Source of the DNA: an uncultured Collinsella sp.
GTDB taxonomy: Bacteria > Actinomycetota > Coriobacteriia > Coriobacteriales > Coriobacteriaceae
Assembly (NCBI GenBank): GCA_902465115.1
Contig: CABQMC010000051.1
Location: 1-8,883 of the forward strand
DNA: 8,883 bases
Direction of reading: 5' to 3'
Both the position numbers and the translations under genes were made by a program. Shown piece by piece: positions 1 through 6,904 of this stretch; position 1 is the first letter of the stretch; every line of letters starts with the position of its first letter. Below the pieces are notes generated by a model that worked only from the letters and a program-made list of their open reading frames with translations, was not told where the DNA came from and made no database searches.

Positions 1-1022
1 TGGGCCTCAAGAAACACCGTATTGGGTCGCCACTGACGCTCATTCGGCTGCCTTAGCGTCGCACCCGCAAAGGAAGCGTAGCCGGTCTTATCCAGCAGGT
101 ACGATCCGCACAGCCGATATTCGCCGCAAACAGGCTCAAACGAAATCAGATGAGCATCGAATAAAGCATGTAAGTCGCGCCGAAGCAGAATGCCGTTGCT
201 GGCAACCTGCGATTTGGGTCCCGAGTAATTCTCGATATGTGCAGCCTCCAGAGCTTCGCTGACGCCGCAGTCCGACACCGCGCAACGGCCATCATAGGCG
301 GCAACGAGCTGCTTGCGGAACCATTGCTGCCCCAATCGCTCGCGCCTTAACGCATAGCGGACCTTTTCGTCGTCGGTCGTACCCTGTCCGGCAAACTCAA
401 TATCGACGGGCATGTGCTTCAGATAGCTCATGTCGGGCGCAAAACGGGGGTCCGGTCCGCCTTTATGAACAGGACCGTGCAGAACAAACCATCCGTTTTC
501 GGGCTCGAACCGTTCAACAAACGCAAGGCCGAGCACCTTGTAGCCCACCTCGGTTGCAAATATGACTCCGACTGGAACGCCACATTCCATGCAGTTGAGC
601 ATTTTACGGTTGTAATTCTGGTCTCGAGAACCAACGGCGCCTGGCGCTTGGACCGAATACTTAATGACCCACGTACCATCGTCCAAATAGAGCGGAGGTA
701 CATCGGTGTAGAAGCTCTTTTTAGAGTTATGGACCGAAAGCGCAAAGATCTTATTGGGATCTTGCTTCACCCGATCCTGGCCCGGCCAGAAGATCCCTGA
801 ATCCCGCGTTACGGGAAAGAAGTCCGAGCCAATTCTCAAACGATACTGATACTGAGGGCTATCTTCCTTGGTGTGGTGCGGAAGGCTGGTCCAAACGCCG
901 CCGCGCTGTTCCTCACCCAGAAACCACTCCCATGCCTCAACGTATTCGGAAGGCACGAGACTGCAGGCGCGGTCATAGCTTGGTCCATCCATCAACGGAA
1001 CAGCAAGGTCAATGTCGTTCAT
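1..1022 (-). CDS. HNH endonuclease with N-terminal recognition-like domain, 3' end cut by window edge
   Basis: This reading frame is open from the ATG at 1022 to the left edge: 340 complete codons with no stop. The C-terminal part is a clear HNH_2-type nuclease domain. C247 and C252 could bind structural zinc. They are followed by LEAAHIENYSGP (258-269, H262), SNGILLRRDLHALFD (275-289, N276 and H285) and a short beta segment, which together make a beta-beta-alpha-metal active site. Residues 105-185 contain DDGTWVIKYS, NCMECGVPVGVI and GYKVLGLAFVERF. This resembles the PUA/SRA-like modules that precede HNH domains in putative modification-dependent restriction enzymes, but that assignment is inference. 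The ending WRPNTVFLEA looks close to the usual C-terminus, so few residues are probably missing. The start is fixed by an in-frame TAG four codons upstream; AGGTG lies 6 nt before the ATG, and GTG at 1031 is an alternative. A role in cleaving foreign or modified DNA is likely, but no methylase partner is visible. Confidence 0.85.
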   Translation of the reverse strand, partial: MNDIDLAVPLMDGPSYDRACSLVPSEYVEAWEWFLGEEQRGGVWTSLPHHTKEDSPQYQYRLRIGSDFFPVTRDSGIFWPGQDRVKQDPNKIFALSVHNSKKSFYTDVPPLYLDDGTWVIKYSVQAPGAVGSRDQNYNRKMLNCMECGVPVGVIFATEVGYKVLGLAFVERFEPENGWFVLHGPVHKGGPDPRFAPDMSYLKHMPVDIEFAGQGTTDDEKVRYALRRERLGQQWFRKQLVAAYDGRCAVSDCGVSEALEAAHIENYSGPKSQVASNGILLRRDLHALFDAHLISFEPVCGEYRLCGSYLLDKTGYASFAGATLRQPNERQWRPNTVFLEA

Positions 1023-1237
1023 CGCCAGCACCTACAACCATACGAACGCGAGTCATGCCACTCAATAATATGGCCGAGAGTCAATTATTACGAGATCTCA
1101 TTCCGCGATCGGCACATCGTTGATGCTCTCGGTTTGCCGCTGGCGCGTTTGTACCCCGCTGCCCCACTTCCCTGTATACTGATGTAGCACGTGTTTCATC
1201 CGGGCTTGTTGGGCCGGATTGTTCATGGGAGGTTCTT
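1023..1237. promoter_or_regulatory. Divergent intergenic region between the HNH gene and the unknown gene
   Basis: This 215-base gap must carry the promoters of both flanking genes. On the plus strand TATACT (1175-1180) is a near-consensus -10 box, with TTGTAC (1149-1154) as a poorly spaced -35 (20 nt). On the minus strand TATTAT (complement of 1065-1070) could be the -10 for the HNH gene, 43 bases before its start codon, but I see no good -35. The region 1060-1090 is AT-rich and holds an imperfect direct repeat, TCAATAATA / TCAATTATTA, that could bind a regulator. Only the plus-strand -10 box is reasonably convincing. Confidence 0.4.
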
Positions 1238-1729
1238 GTGGCTGTTTCGAATCCGCCTAAGGGAAGCGTTTCTTCTTCGTCCATCAAGCCGGTTACGCGC
1301 AAGGCCGTGCGTTGCCAGCGCGAGGTCGCTTGGCTTGTCACGCAGGCAGTGGGCAGGCTTGTGGCGACCACTCAGGACGTCAATGCGCCTACGCCGAGCT
1401 TTGTGCTGGCAGTGGCGCTGGATCGAGTACGCCAGCTGGAACTCGCCGCACAAGAAGACGGCAACCATCTTGGCTACCAGGACGCTATGGCGCCCGACCT
1501 GCAAACGTTCTGCCACATGGCCAAGTTGCCCGCCGCGCCCAATGCGCTTTCGGACGCAGGCTACATGTTTACGCTTTCGGGCGCGGACCTTATCCGCGAC
1601 ATCTATGCATACTGCAGCGAGCTCGCCGAGCGCCACGTCTTTGGCACGGCCGAAGTCAAACCGGGAAATGTCATCAAGCTGGTTCTTAGGCTGTTCTTGA
1701 TGGACGGATTCGGGCCCATGCCGGCGTAA
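1238..1729 (+). CDS. Protein of unknown function, 163 aa, GTG start
   Basis: I do not recognise this protein. The GTG at 1238 follows a strong Shine-Dalgarno sequence (GGGAGG, 1227-1232) at a spacing of 5 nt, and codon use is typical of the window, so the gene is very probably real. The product is soluble, without signal peptide or membrane segment. It begins with a Ser/Pro-rich low-complexity stretch (about 1-18). The rest is probably mainly helical: a basic/hydrophobic helix (about 20-43), an Ala/Leu/Glu-rich helix (54-73), and a final part with DLIRDIYAYCSELAERH (117-133) and VIKLVLRLFLMDGFG (145-159). Two cysteines (91 and 126) do not form a metal motif. It is divergent from the HNH nuclease gene and convergent with the AlbA_2 gene. 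No function can be inferred from this context, although a protein associated with the nuclease is conceivable. Confidence 0.75.
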   Translation: MAVSNPPKGSVSSSSIKPVTRKAVRCQREVAWLVTQAVGRLVATTQDVNAPTPSFVLAVALDRVRQLELAAQEDGNHLGYQDAMAPDLQTFCHMAKLPAAPNALSDAGYMFTLSGADLIRDIYAYCSELAERHVFGTAEVKPGNVIKLVLRLFLMDGFGPMPA

Positions 1730-1775
1730 GCCGAGTCTTCAGCATCACCGTCGACTGAGCAACAACCGCTTTACC

Positions 1776-1824
1776 TTAGTGGGCGCCAATTGAGGGTCGA
1801 TTATTGGGTCGCCTCGTCCACTAA
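1776..1824. terminator. Possible bidirectional terminator / dyad between convergent genes
   Basis: The 100-base gap between two convergent genes contains TTAGTGG (1776-1782) and its inverted copy CCACTAA (1818-1824), with an inner GGCG/CGCC pair (1782-1785 / 1810-1813). The position suits termination of both transcripts. The stem is short, the loop is long and there is no clear T-run, so support is weak. Confidence 0.3.
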
Positions 1825-1829
1825 CGCAT

Positions 1830-3296
1830 TTACTCCACGCGCTCTGACAGTCGATACTTGCGGTTGCGGCTCGTCGCCGGCGCCGTGGGCTCAAGCTCGC
1901 CTTGAGCAATGAGCGCGTTGACGCGCGACCTAACCTGGGAAATTGTAAGCCCCGTGCGTTCTGCCAGCTCACGCGTCCCCAGCTCGCCGTAGTGTTTGAG
2001 TGCCGTCACAATTAAGCCCCCGCCATGATCGACCGGCTCGATCTTTGAACGGTAAAGTACGACCTTGAACCGATCGAATCCCGGGCGGAACAGGGGATCG
2101 GCCAGACCATACGCGCGCATGGCATCGATCATCATCGGGATGCCCGAGCCATTGCCCTCAACCGGCGAACCTGCGCCATCCGGCAGCGGAACAATCGACA
2201 TGAGCTTCACAAGCGTCGCGTTACGGCATCGGGAGCTGCCGTCAAACAAGCTCTCGCGAGTCATTCCCCCGTAAAGGCCGCCAGGATTCGTCACCTCGAC
2301 ACGATCGTCAAAGACGTCGACGGCAATCGATTGTCCACAGAACCGATCCCCGTATTCTCGATGGATTACGGCGTTGGCGATTGCCTCGCGCAGAACCTCC
2401 TCGGGAATCTCAAGCGAGTCGACACGCGAGACGCCTTGGACGGTCGAGGTTCGCCGCAAATTCTCGGCGACGGCTGCGACGGCATCCGAGATCATCTCGC
2501 CCAACGTTCCCTCACAGATTGTGCGGTCCATGAATCTCAGCGACCCCGCCATGCCCTTCTGAGTTCCCGCATGGACAGCCACGTCAATGAAGAGCTTGGG
2601 ATAGAACTGCTGAGGGTAGGTGCCCACAACTAGGAGTCCAGCCTTGGTGACATTGCCCTGGGAATCAAGGATATTTAGGCGCTCCAGCTTCGTTTGTTTG
2701 TCCGGCGCGCCGCGCATTGCCCGGGGCGTCAACGAGAAAGCCCGATCTATCGTACGGTCGACCAGCGTCTCGTCGAGATCGTCCGCGCCCGCGCCCGCCA
2801 CCGCGTCGCGATCGCTCGGAGTCGCTCGACCGTATGACGCCAATGCGAGCACCTCGGTCGATGAAAGCGGCACATCTTTGTCATCGATGCGCTTGTAGCT
2901 GCCGCCCTGGGCGCCCCGCTCTATGACATAGCAGGGCTTGCTCGACGGATCGAGCTCCTCAATCGTAATGACGAGAACGATGACGCCCTGAAGCTCCACT
3001 CGCTCGATCGTGTATTTGGGCGGATTGGCCAGCTTTCCTCGACCGCCCGCATCACCCATGCCTGACACAAATTGGTTGAGCACTTTCTCGGTCTCGAAGT
3101 TCTCAACCGGGACAAAACCTGCGCGCTCACTCACTCCGAGCACGATGGTTCCGCCGGCAGTGTTCGCGAATGCGCTCACCGTTTCCCACACGTCGCGGGA
3201 AAGCGTCGTGGCGCTCTCCTTCACTTCGACGTTAAGATCATCCGAGCCCATACGCCTTAAAGACTCAAGCAGACCGGTCAGCTCGTTTTCGTTCAT
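1830..3296 (-). CDS. Schlafen AlbA_2 / GHKL ATPase / winged-helix putative transcriptional regulator
   Basis: This 488-residue protein has the architecture of the COG2865 group (putative transcriptional regulators with a Schlafen-like domain, often mislabelled RecG-like). Residues about 20-145 are the AlbA_2 domain, with EVKES (24-28), ANTAGGTIVLGV (44-55) and GGSYKRIDDKDVPLS (131-145). Residues about 295-415 match the HATPase_c_4 domain. They carry an N-box EAIANAVIHREY (304-315), a NPGGL motif (337-341) and a Gly-rich ATP-lid EGNGSGIP (380-387). Residues about 427-485 form a winged helix, with a recognition helix around LTISQVRSRVNALIAQGEL (450-468). The start at 3296 is preferred over the in-frame GTG at 3302: AAAGGA (3304-3309) lies 7 nt from the ATG but only 1 nt from the GTG. 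Known members are thought to be DNA-binding regulators whose ligand is unknown. The repeat array directly upstream suggests autoregulation, which is inference. Confidence 0.88.
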   Translation of the reverse strand: MNENELTGLLESLRRMGSDDLNVEVKESATTLSRDVWETVSAFANTAGGTIVLGVSERAGFVPVENFETEKVLNQFVSGMGDAGGRGKLANPPKYTIERVELQGVIVLVITIEELDPSSKPCYVIERGAQGGSYKRIDDKDVPLSSTEVLALASYGRATPSDRDAVAGAGADDLDETLVDRTIDRAFSLTPRAMRGAPDKQTKLERLNILDSQGNVTKAGLLVVGTYPQQFYPKLFIDVAVHAGTQKGMAGSLRFMDRTICEGTLGEMISDAVAAVAENLRRTSTVQGVSRVDSLEIPEEVLREAIANAVIHREYGDRFCGQSIAVDVFDDRVEVTNPGGLYGGMTRESLFDGSSRCRNATLVKLMSIVPLPDGAGSPVEGNGSGIPMMIDAMRAYGLADPLFRPGFDRFKVVLYRSKIEPVDHGGGLIVTALKHYGELGTRELAERTGLTISQVRSRVNALIAQGELEPTAPATSRNRKYRLSERVE

Positions 3297-3350
3297 CTGC
3301 ACGTCCTTTCGCTCGGCCCGGCGGAGAATGCCGCGGATAGATTTCCCTCG

Positions 3351-3428
3351 TCTCTCAGTTATCTCTCGTAATTATCTCTCATTTATCTCTCTATCTCTCG
3401 GCTTAGAGATAAGAGATAGATAGAGATG
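3351..3428. repeat. Cluster 1 of TTATCTCTC-type repeats (both orientations)
   Basis: Direct copies: TCTCTC at 3351-3356, TTATCTCTC at 3359-3367, 3372-3380 and 3383-3391, and CTATCTCTC at 3391-3399. Inverted copies: AGAGATAA at 3405-3412, AGAGATAG at 3412-3419 and TAGAGATG at 3421-3428. A perfect 7-bp dyad TATCTCT / AGAGATA (3392-3398 and 3405-3411) marks the point where the orientation switches. Spacing is irregular (8-13 bases), which fits tandem binding of a small winged-helix dimer better than a slipped microsatellite. The cluster lies 55 bases upstream of the AlbA_2 gene start, within its probable 5' leader or promoter. Confidence 0.8.
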
Positions 3429-3433
3429 GAATG

Positions 3434-3473
3434 TCTACCATTTGCTTCATTTATACATATTTTTGCTGGTAGA
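3434..3473. repeat. Inverted repeat TCTACCA / TGGTAGA
   Basis: TCTACCA (3434-3440) and TGGTAGA (3467-3473) are perfect inverted copies separated by 26 AT-rich bases. The pair brackets the putative promoter of the minus-strand regulator, as expected of an operator with two half-sites. Confidence 0.5.
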
Positions 3474-3477
3474 ACAA
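3450..3477 (-). promoter_or_regulatory. Putative promoter of the AlbA_2 regulator gene
   Basis: Read on the minus strand, TTGTTC (complement of 3472-3477) and TATAAA (complement of 3450-3455) are separated by 16 bases and resemble -35 and -10 boxes. Transcription would start near 3443 and run through repeat cluster 1 into the gene. The location inside the palindromic core supports repression at this site. The -35 match is partial. Confidence 0.45.
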
Positions 3478-3503
3478 TCGGTATTGAGACAATACCATGA
3501 TTG
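3475..3503. repeat. Composite palindrome CAATC-GGTATTG-AGA-CAATACC-AT-GATTG
   Basis: GGTATTG (3480-3486) and CAATACC (3490-3496) form a perfect 7-bp dyad around AGA. It is extended by CAATC (3475-3479) and GATTG (3499-3503) with a two-base offset, giving 12 paired positions in 29 bases. It abuts the putative -35 box of the minus-strand promoter and lies between the two repeat clusters. There is no T-run, so an operator is more likely than a terminator. Confidence 0.55.
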
Positions 3504-3523
3504 CCTGTCTCTTTGCTGCTCAG

Positions 3524-3592
3524 TTATCTCTCATATTTTTCTCTCATCTTCCTGTCATCTCTCATATTAGAGACGAATGAGAGACGAGAGAT
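3524..3592. repeat. Cluster 2 of TTATCTCTC-type repeats (both orientations)
   Basis: Direct copies: TTATCTCTC at 3524-3532, TTTCTCTC at 3538-3545 and CATCTCTC at 3556-3563. Inverted copies: AGAGACGA at 3569-3576, GAGAGAC at 3579-3585 and GAGAGAT at 3586-3592. As in cluster 1, direct copies come first and inverted copies follow. CAGTTATCTCTC is shared exactly between the clusters (3356-3367 and 3521-3532), so they are probably bound by the same factor. Confidence 0.75.
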
Positions 3593-3648
3593 ACGCGAGT
3601 GATGGACGAGCGAGGATTTTCGGACGGTCGGATATCGAGAGTGTCCAA

Positions 3649-3662
3649 TTTTCCACGCTCGT
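3649..3662. repeat. Single copy of dispersed motif TTTTCCACGCTCGT
   Basis: This 14-base sequence is identical to 7784-7797 and closely related to three further copies around 7681-7775. A partial inverted copy, ACGAGCG (3606-3612), could pair with its right end CGCTCGT (3656-3662). It is probably a remnant of a dispersed intergenic repeat family. Confidence 0.55.
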
Positions 3663-3739
3663 GCGGCGGGCACGCGGGACCTATGCCCAATCCGCTGGCA
3701 TCGTCGTCAGTTCGCCGCAGAGTCGCGGCCCCATATGGG

Positions 3740-3745
3740 TATACT
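3740..3745 (+). promoter_or_regulatory. Putative -10 box of the M16C peptidase gene
   Basis: TATACT is a 5/6 match to the consensus and lies 52 bases before the ATG at 3798, giving a leader of about 45 nt. No clear -35 element is present at the expected distance. Its location argues against the in-frame ATG at 3735 as translation start. Confidence 0.4.
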
Positions 3746-3797
3746 CTCGAGGATTCGACTCGATTCGCCCCCGCTGGGGCGTCAAAGGAGACTGCAT

Positions 3798-6749
3798 ATG
3801 TCCACCACCTCAACCGACCCGCGCGCCGCAGCCGCCGCGCTGCTGGTGCCCGACGCCACCTGCCATGGCTTTACCGTCGAGCGCTGCGAGACCGTGCCCG
3901 AGCTCGACTCGGACGCTTACGTGCTGCGCCACACTGCCTCGGGCGCTCGCCTGCTGTACCTGGCGTGCGACGACGAAAACAAGGCCTTTGCCATTGGCTT
4001 TAAGACGCCTCCGGCCGATTCCACCGGCGTGTTCCATATTCTTGAGCACTCGGTGCTGTGCGGATCGGCCAAGTTTCCCGTCAAGGAGCCGTTTGTCGAC
4101 CTGATCAAGAGTTCCATGCAGACGTTCCTCAACGCCATGACCTACCCCGACAAGACCATCTACCCCGTTGCCACCACCAACGAGCAGGATCTGTACAACC
4201 TGATGGACGTGTATCTGGACGCGGTGTTCAACCCGGCCATCTATACCAAACCCACCATTTTTGAGCAGGAGGGCTGGCACTACGAGCTGGACCTGCCGGA
4301 GGGCGTCGAGGGCGAGGGCGGTGACAGCTTCGCGAGCCTGCGCGAGGGCACGCTGCGCTATAACGGCGTGGTGTTCAACGAGATGAAGGGCGCGCTGTCC
4401 GACCCCATGAGTGTGCTGGACGATGCCGTCAACGCCGCGCTCTATCCCGACACCGCCTATGCGCACGAGAGCGGCGGCGACCCGCGCGCGATTCCCGCGC
4501 TCACCTACGAGCAGTTCCTGGACACGCACGCGCGCCACTACAATCCTTCCAACTCCTACATCACGCTCTACGGCGACCTGGACGTGGACCGTGCACTGGC
4601 CTTTTTGGACGAACGTTATCTGTCGCAGCCGAGTGCCGCGAGCCGCCGCATGGACGCTGCCGTTGCCGCCGGCGAGGACCCGTCCACGCTGGCGCCCAAT
4701 CCGCTGGACGTGCAGTCGCCCGTGACCTGCGAGTACAAGCGCATCGAGATGGCCACCACGCCCGAGAACGCCCTGGTAGGCCTGGGCCTGGTGCTGGGCA
4801 GCGCGCTCGACCGCAAGCGCACGATCGCGGCGGATATCCTGTTCGAGGCACTGCTGGGTTCCAACGAGGCACCAGTTAAGAAGGCCATTCTGGCCGCCGG
4901 CCTGGGCGGCAACGTGGTGAGCTACACCGCGGCCGAGAGCCTGCAGCCCTACGAGCTCATCATGCTGCAAAACGCGCAGCCCGGCATAGCGCGCGAGCTG
5001 CGTCGCGTGTTCCAGGACGCCTGCCGCGACCTGTGCGAGCACGGCGTTCCGCGCGAGCGCCTGGAGGCTATCATCAGCAGCAACGAGTACGACCTGCGCC
5101 AGCGCGACTACGGCATCGCCGACGGCGTGGCCATTGCGTGCGACGCGCTGAGCACCTGGCTCTACGATGACGACGCCGCGACGCTGGCGCTCAAGTACGG
5201 CCCGGTGTACGAGGAACTGCGTGGCGAGCTGGACGGCAGCTATTTTGAGGATCTGCTGCGCGAGCTGGTGCTGCAGAACGACCACATGGCGTTGGTCGAG
5301 CTGGTGCCGGTGGATGCCGCCGAGGGTGCGGAGAGTGCCGAAGCTGCCGAGCTAGCTGCCAAGCGCGACGCCATGACCGATGCCGAGCTGGCGGACGTGT
5401 CCGACATTGGCGAGGCACGCCCCGAGCCGCCGCTCGTTGTGGACACAACCGCGCCCATCCCCTGCCTGCGCCATGGCATCCCCACTAACCGCCTGGCCTA
5501 CGCCATGCAGTACTTCGACCTGAGCTGCGTCGCATTTGAGGACCTGCCCTACGTGACGTTGCTCTGCCGCCTGCTCAAGCAGCTGCCCACGCGCGAGCAC
5601 TCGGCCGAGGAACTCGACAACTTGCTCGCCGGCAAGCTCGGCTTTTTGAGCTTTACGACCGAGGTCATGACGCAGCCCGACGTGGACGACGTGCGCCCCT
5701 ACCTGCTGGTGAGCGCCGGCGCCCTGTCCGAAAAGATCGACGCACTGGCAAGCCTGCCGCGCGAGGTGTGGTCGAGCACGCTTTTGCTCGATGCCGACGC
5801 CGACCGCGTTCGCGACGTGCTCACGCAGATTCGCATTGGGCTTGAGCAGGGCTTTATCAACAACGGCCACTCGGCGGCGCTCGGTCGCGCGATGAGCTAC
5901 AGCTCGCCTTCGGCCGTGGTGCGCGAGCAGCTTTCGGGCGTGGATTTCTATCTGTTCCTGCGCGATCTGCTCGACCACTTTGACGAGCGCCTGGACGGCC
6001 TGCGCGCCAAGCTTACCGAGCTGGCAGGCCGCATCTTTGTGGCCGACGGCTGCATGGCGAGCTTTACCGGCAGCGACGAGGACTTTGACGCGTACTGGGA
6101 TGCCGCGGGCGACCTGGGGCTGGACGCTGGCGACGGCGCCGATGCCGGCCGCGACGCGCTCGTGGTGCCGGCGCCGTGCGACCGCCACGAGGCTTTTGTC
6201 ATCCCCAGCGACATCTGCTTTGCGGCAAGCGCGTGCGATCCGCGTCGCCTGGGCATTGACGTGACGGGCGCCTGGGCGGTTGCCGCCAACGCGCTCTCCT
6301 ACGACTACCTGTGGAACGAGATCCGCGTGAAGGGTGGTGCGTACGGCTGCGGATTCCGCGCGGCCGGCGAGCGTCAGGCGGCGTTCTACACCTACCGCGA
6401 CCCGGCAATCGACCCCTCGATTGAGCGTGTGGCGCGCGCAGGCGAATGGCTCGGCAGCTTTGAGCCCGACGAGGCCGCCTTTGAGGGCTTTATTGTGAGC
6501 TGCGTGAGCGGCATGGACGCGCCCGTGAAGCCGTACGCGCTCACCAAGCGCCGCAACACGACCTACCTGGCCGGGCTCGATCCGCACGCACGCGGCGCCC
6601 AGATGCTCGCCGCCACGCCCGGTGAGCTGCGCTCGCTCGGCACCGACGTGACGCGCATCGCAGCCGAGTCGCCCACCTGCGTCTTTGGCAGCCGCGAAGT
6701 CATCGCCAAGAGCAACGCCGGCTTTAACGTAGTCGACCTGCTCGGCTAA
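3798..6749 (+). CDS. M16C zinc metallopeptidase, PreP/Cym1-like (insulinase family)
   Basis: This 983-residue protein is a full-length M16C peptidase, a clam-shaped zinc protease that degrades peptides of limited length inside a closed chamber. The inverted zinc motif HILEH is at 80-84 (H80 and H84 as ligands, E83 as catalytic base). The third ligand is E195 in VVFNEMKGALSDP. SSMQTFLNAMTYPDKTIYPVAT (105-126) is a family hallmark. The middle part corresponds to the M16C-associated domain. The C-terminal half has lost its own zinc site, as is normal in the family, but keeps the R843/Y849 pair in RVKGGAYG. There is no signal peptide, so it is probably cytoplasmic and works in peptide turnover. 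The ATG at 3798 is preferred because AAAGGAG (3785-3791) lies 6 nt before it; the ATG at 3735 has no ribosome binding site and overlaps the -10 box. GC content and third-position bias exceed those of the genes to its left. It is transcribed alone and ends at a hairpin. Confidence 0.95.
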   Translation: MSTTSTDPRAAAAALLVPDATCHGFTVERCETVPELDSDAYVLRHTASGARLLYLACDDENKAFAIGFKTPPADSTGVFHILEHSVLCGSAKFPVKEPFVDLIKSSMQTFLNAMTYPDKTIYPVATTNEQDLYNLMDVYLDAVFNPAIYTKPTIFEQEGWHYELDLPEGVEGEGGDSFASLREGTLRYNGVVFNEMKGALSDPMSVLDDAVNAALYPDTAYAHESGGDPRAIPALTYEQFLDTHARHYNPSNSYITLYGDLDVDRALAFLDERYLSQPSAASRRMDAAVAAGEDPSTLAPNPLDVQSPVTCEYKRIEMATTPENALVGLGLVLGSALDRKRTIAADILFEALLGSNEAPVKKAILAAGLGGNVVSYTAAESLQPYELIMLQNAQPGIARELRRVFQDACRDLCEHGVPRERLEAIISSNEYDLRQRDYGIADGVAIACDALSTWLYDDDAATLALKYGPVYEELRGELDGSYFEDLLRELVLQNDHMALVELVPVDAAEGAESAEAAELAAKRDAMTDAELADVSDIGEARPEPPLVVDTTAPIPCLRHGIPTNRLAYAMQYFDLSCVAFEDLPYVTLLCRLLKQLPTREHSAEELDNLLAGKLGFLSFTTEVMTQPDVDDVRPYLLVSAGALSEKIDALASLPREVWSSTLLLDADADRVRDVLTQIRIGLEQGFINNGHSAALGRAMSYSSPSAVVREQLSGVDFYLFLRDLLDHFDERLDGLRAKLTELAGRIFVADGCMASFTGSDEDFDAYWDAAGDLGLDAGDGADAGRDALVVPAPCDRHEAFVIPSDICFAASACDPRRLGIDVTGAWAVAANALSYDYLWNEIRVKGGAYGCGFRAAGERQAAFYTYRDPAIDPSIERVARAGEWLGSFEPDEAAFEGFIVSCVSGMDAPVKPYALTKRRNTTYLAGLDPHARGAQMLAATPGELRSLGTDVTRIAAESPTCVFGSREVIAKSNAGFNVVDLLG

Positions 6750-6756
6750 CCACAAC

Positions 6757-6795
6757 AAAGGTAGATTTTTGGAACATGCCTGAAAATCTACCTTT
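6757..6795 (+). terminator. Hairpin terminator of the M16C peptidase gene
   Basis: AAAGGTAGATTTT (6757-6769) and AAAATCTACCTTT (6783-6795) form a perfect 13-bp stem with a 13-base loop, 7 bases after the stop codon. TTCTTTT follows. The stem is AT-rich and the loop long for a classical intrinsic terminator, but the placement fits termination. Confidence 0.6.
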
Positions 6796-6839
6796 TCTTT
6801 TGCCGCTGCTTGGACGGGTCAGCTCAGCCCGTCCCACCA

Positions 6840-6904
6840 GTTTGTCTAAATCTGTAACATCTAAATCCGATTTTGCCGAGTTACTGTTACAGATCGAGAC
6901 AAAC
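6840..6904. repeat. Long imperfect inverted repeat (19-bp arms, 17 matches)
   Basis: GTTTGTCTAAATCTGTAAC (6840-6858) and GTTACAGATCGAGACAAAC (6886-6904) are inverted copies that differ only at the two central bases, with a 27-base loop. Inside and beside the left arm, TCTAAATC is repeated directly (6845-6852 and 6860-6867, period 15). There is no T-run after it. It looks like a palindromic intergenic repeat (REP/MITE-like) or an operator, not a terminator. Confidence 0.65.

Larger units (their letters stand above)
3297..3797. promoter_or_regulatory. 501-base divergent control region with a two-cluster operator array
   Basis: I see no gene in this gap; the open frames in it lack ribosome binding sites or overlap the repeats. 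From left to right it holds the ribosome binding site of the minus-strand regulator and a cluster of ATCTCTC-type repeats (3351-3428). An AT-rich core with two palindromes follows (3434-3503), then a second repeat cluster (3524-3592) and an isolated TTTTCCACGCTCGT motif (3649-3662). The last elements are a -10 box at 3740 and the ribosome binding site of the peptidase gene. The repeats sit between the two divergent genes, so a protein bound here could control either one, although the core promoter faces the AlbA_2 gene. Confidence 0.7.

Noticed and set aside
414..800. Open frames on both strands within the HNH gene
   Set aside because: The minus frame continuing to the left edge encodes a coherent protein with an HNH motif; these others are out-of-frame shadows.
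1830..3296. RecG-type DNA helicase
   Set aside because: Such proteins are often named this way, but no Walker A/B or helicase motifs are visible; the domains are AlbA_2, GHKL ATPase and winged helix.
3351..3592. CRISPR array
   Set aside because: Units are 7-9 bases, spacers are 0-6 bases and non-uniform, orientation changes, and no cas gene is present.
3735..3797. Earlier start of the peptidase at the ATG at 3735
   Set aside because: It has no Shine-Dalgarno sequence and overlaps the -10 box, whereas AAAGGAG is well placed before the ATG at 3798.
3810..6758. Two long minus-strand open frames (491 and 468 codons) opposite the peptidase gene
   Set aside because: They have no homology-like motifs and no ribosome binding sites. 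They are explained by the strong GC third-position bias of the peptidase gene on the other strand, whose zinc motifs are unmistakable.
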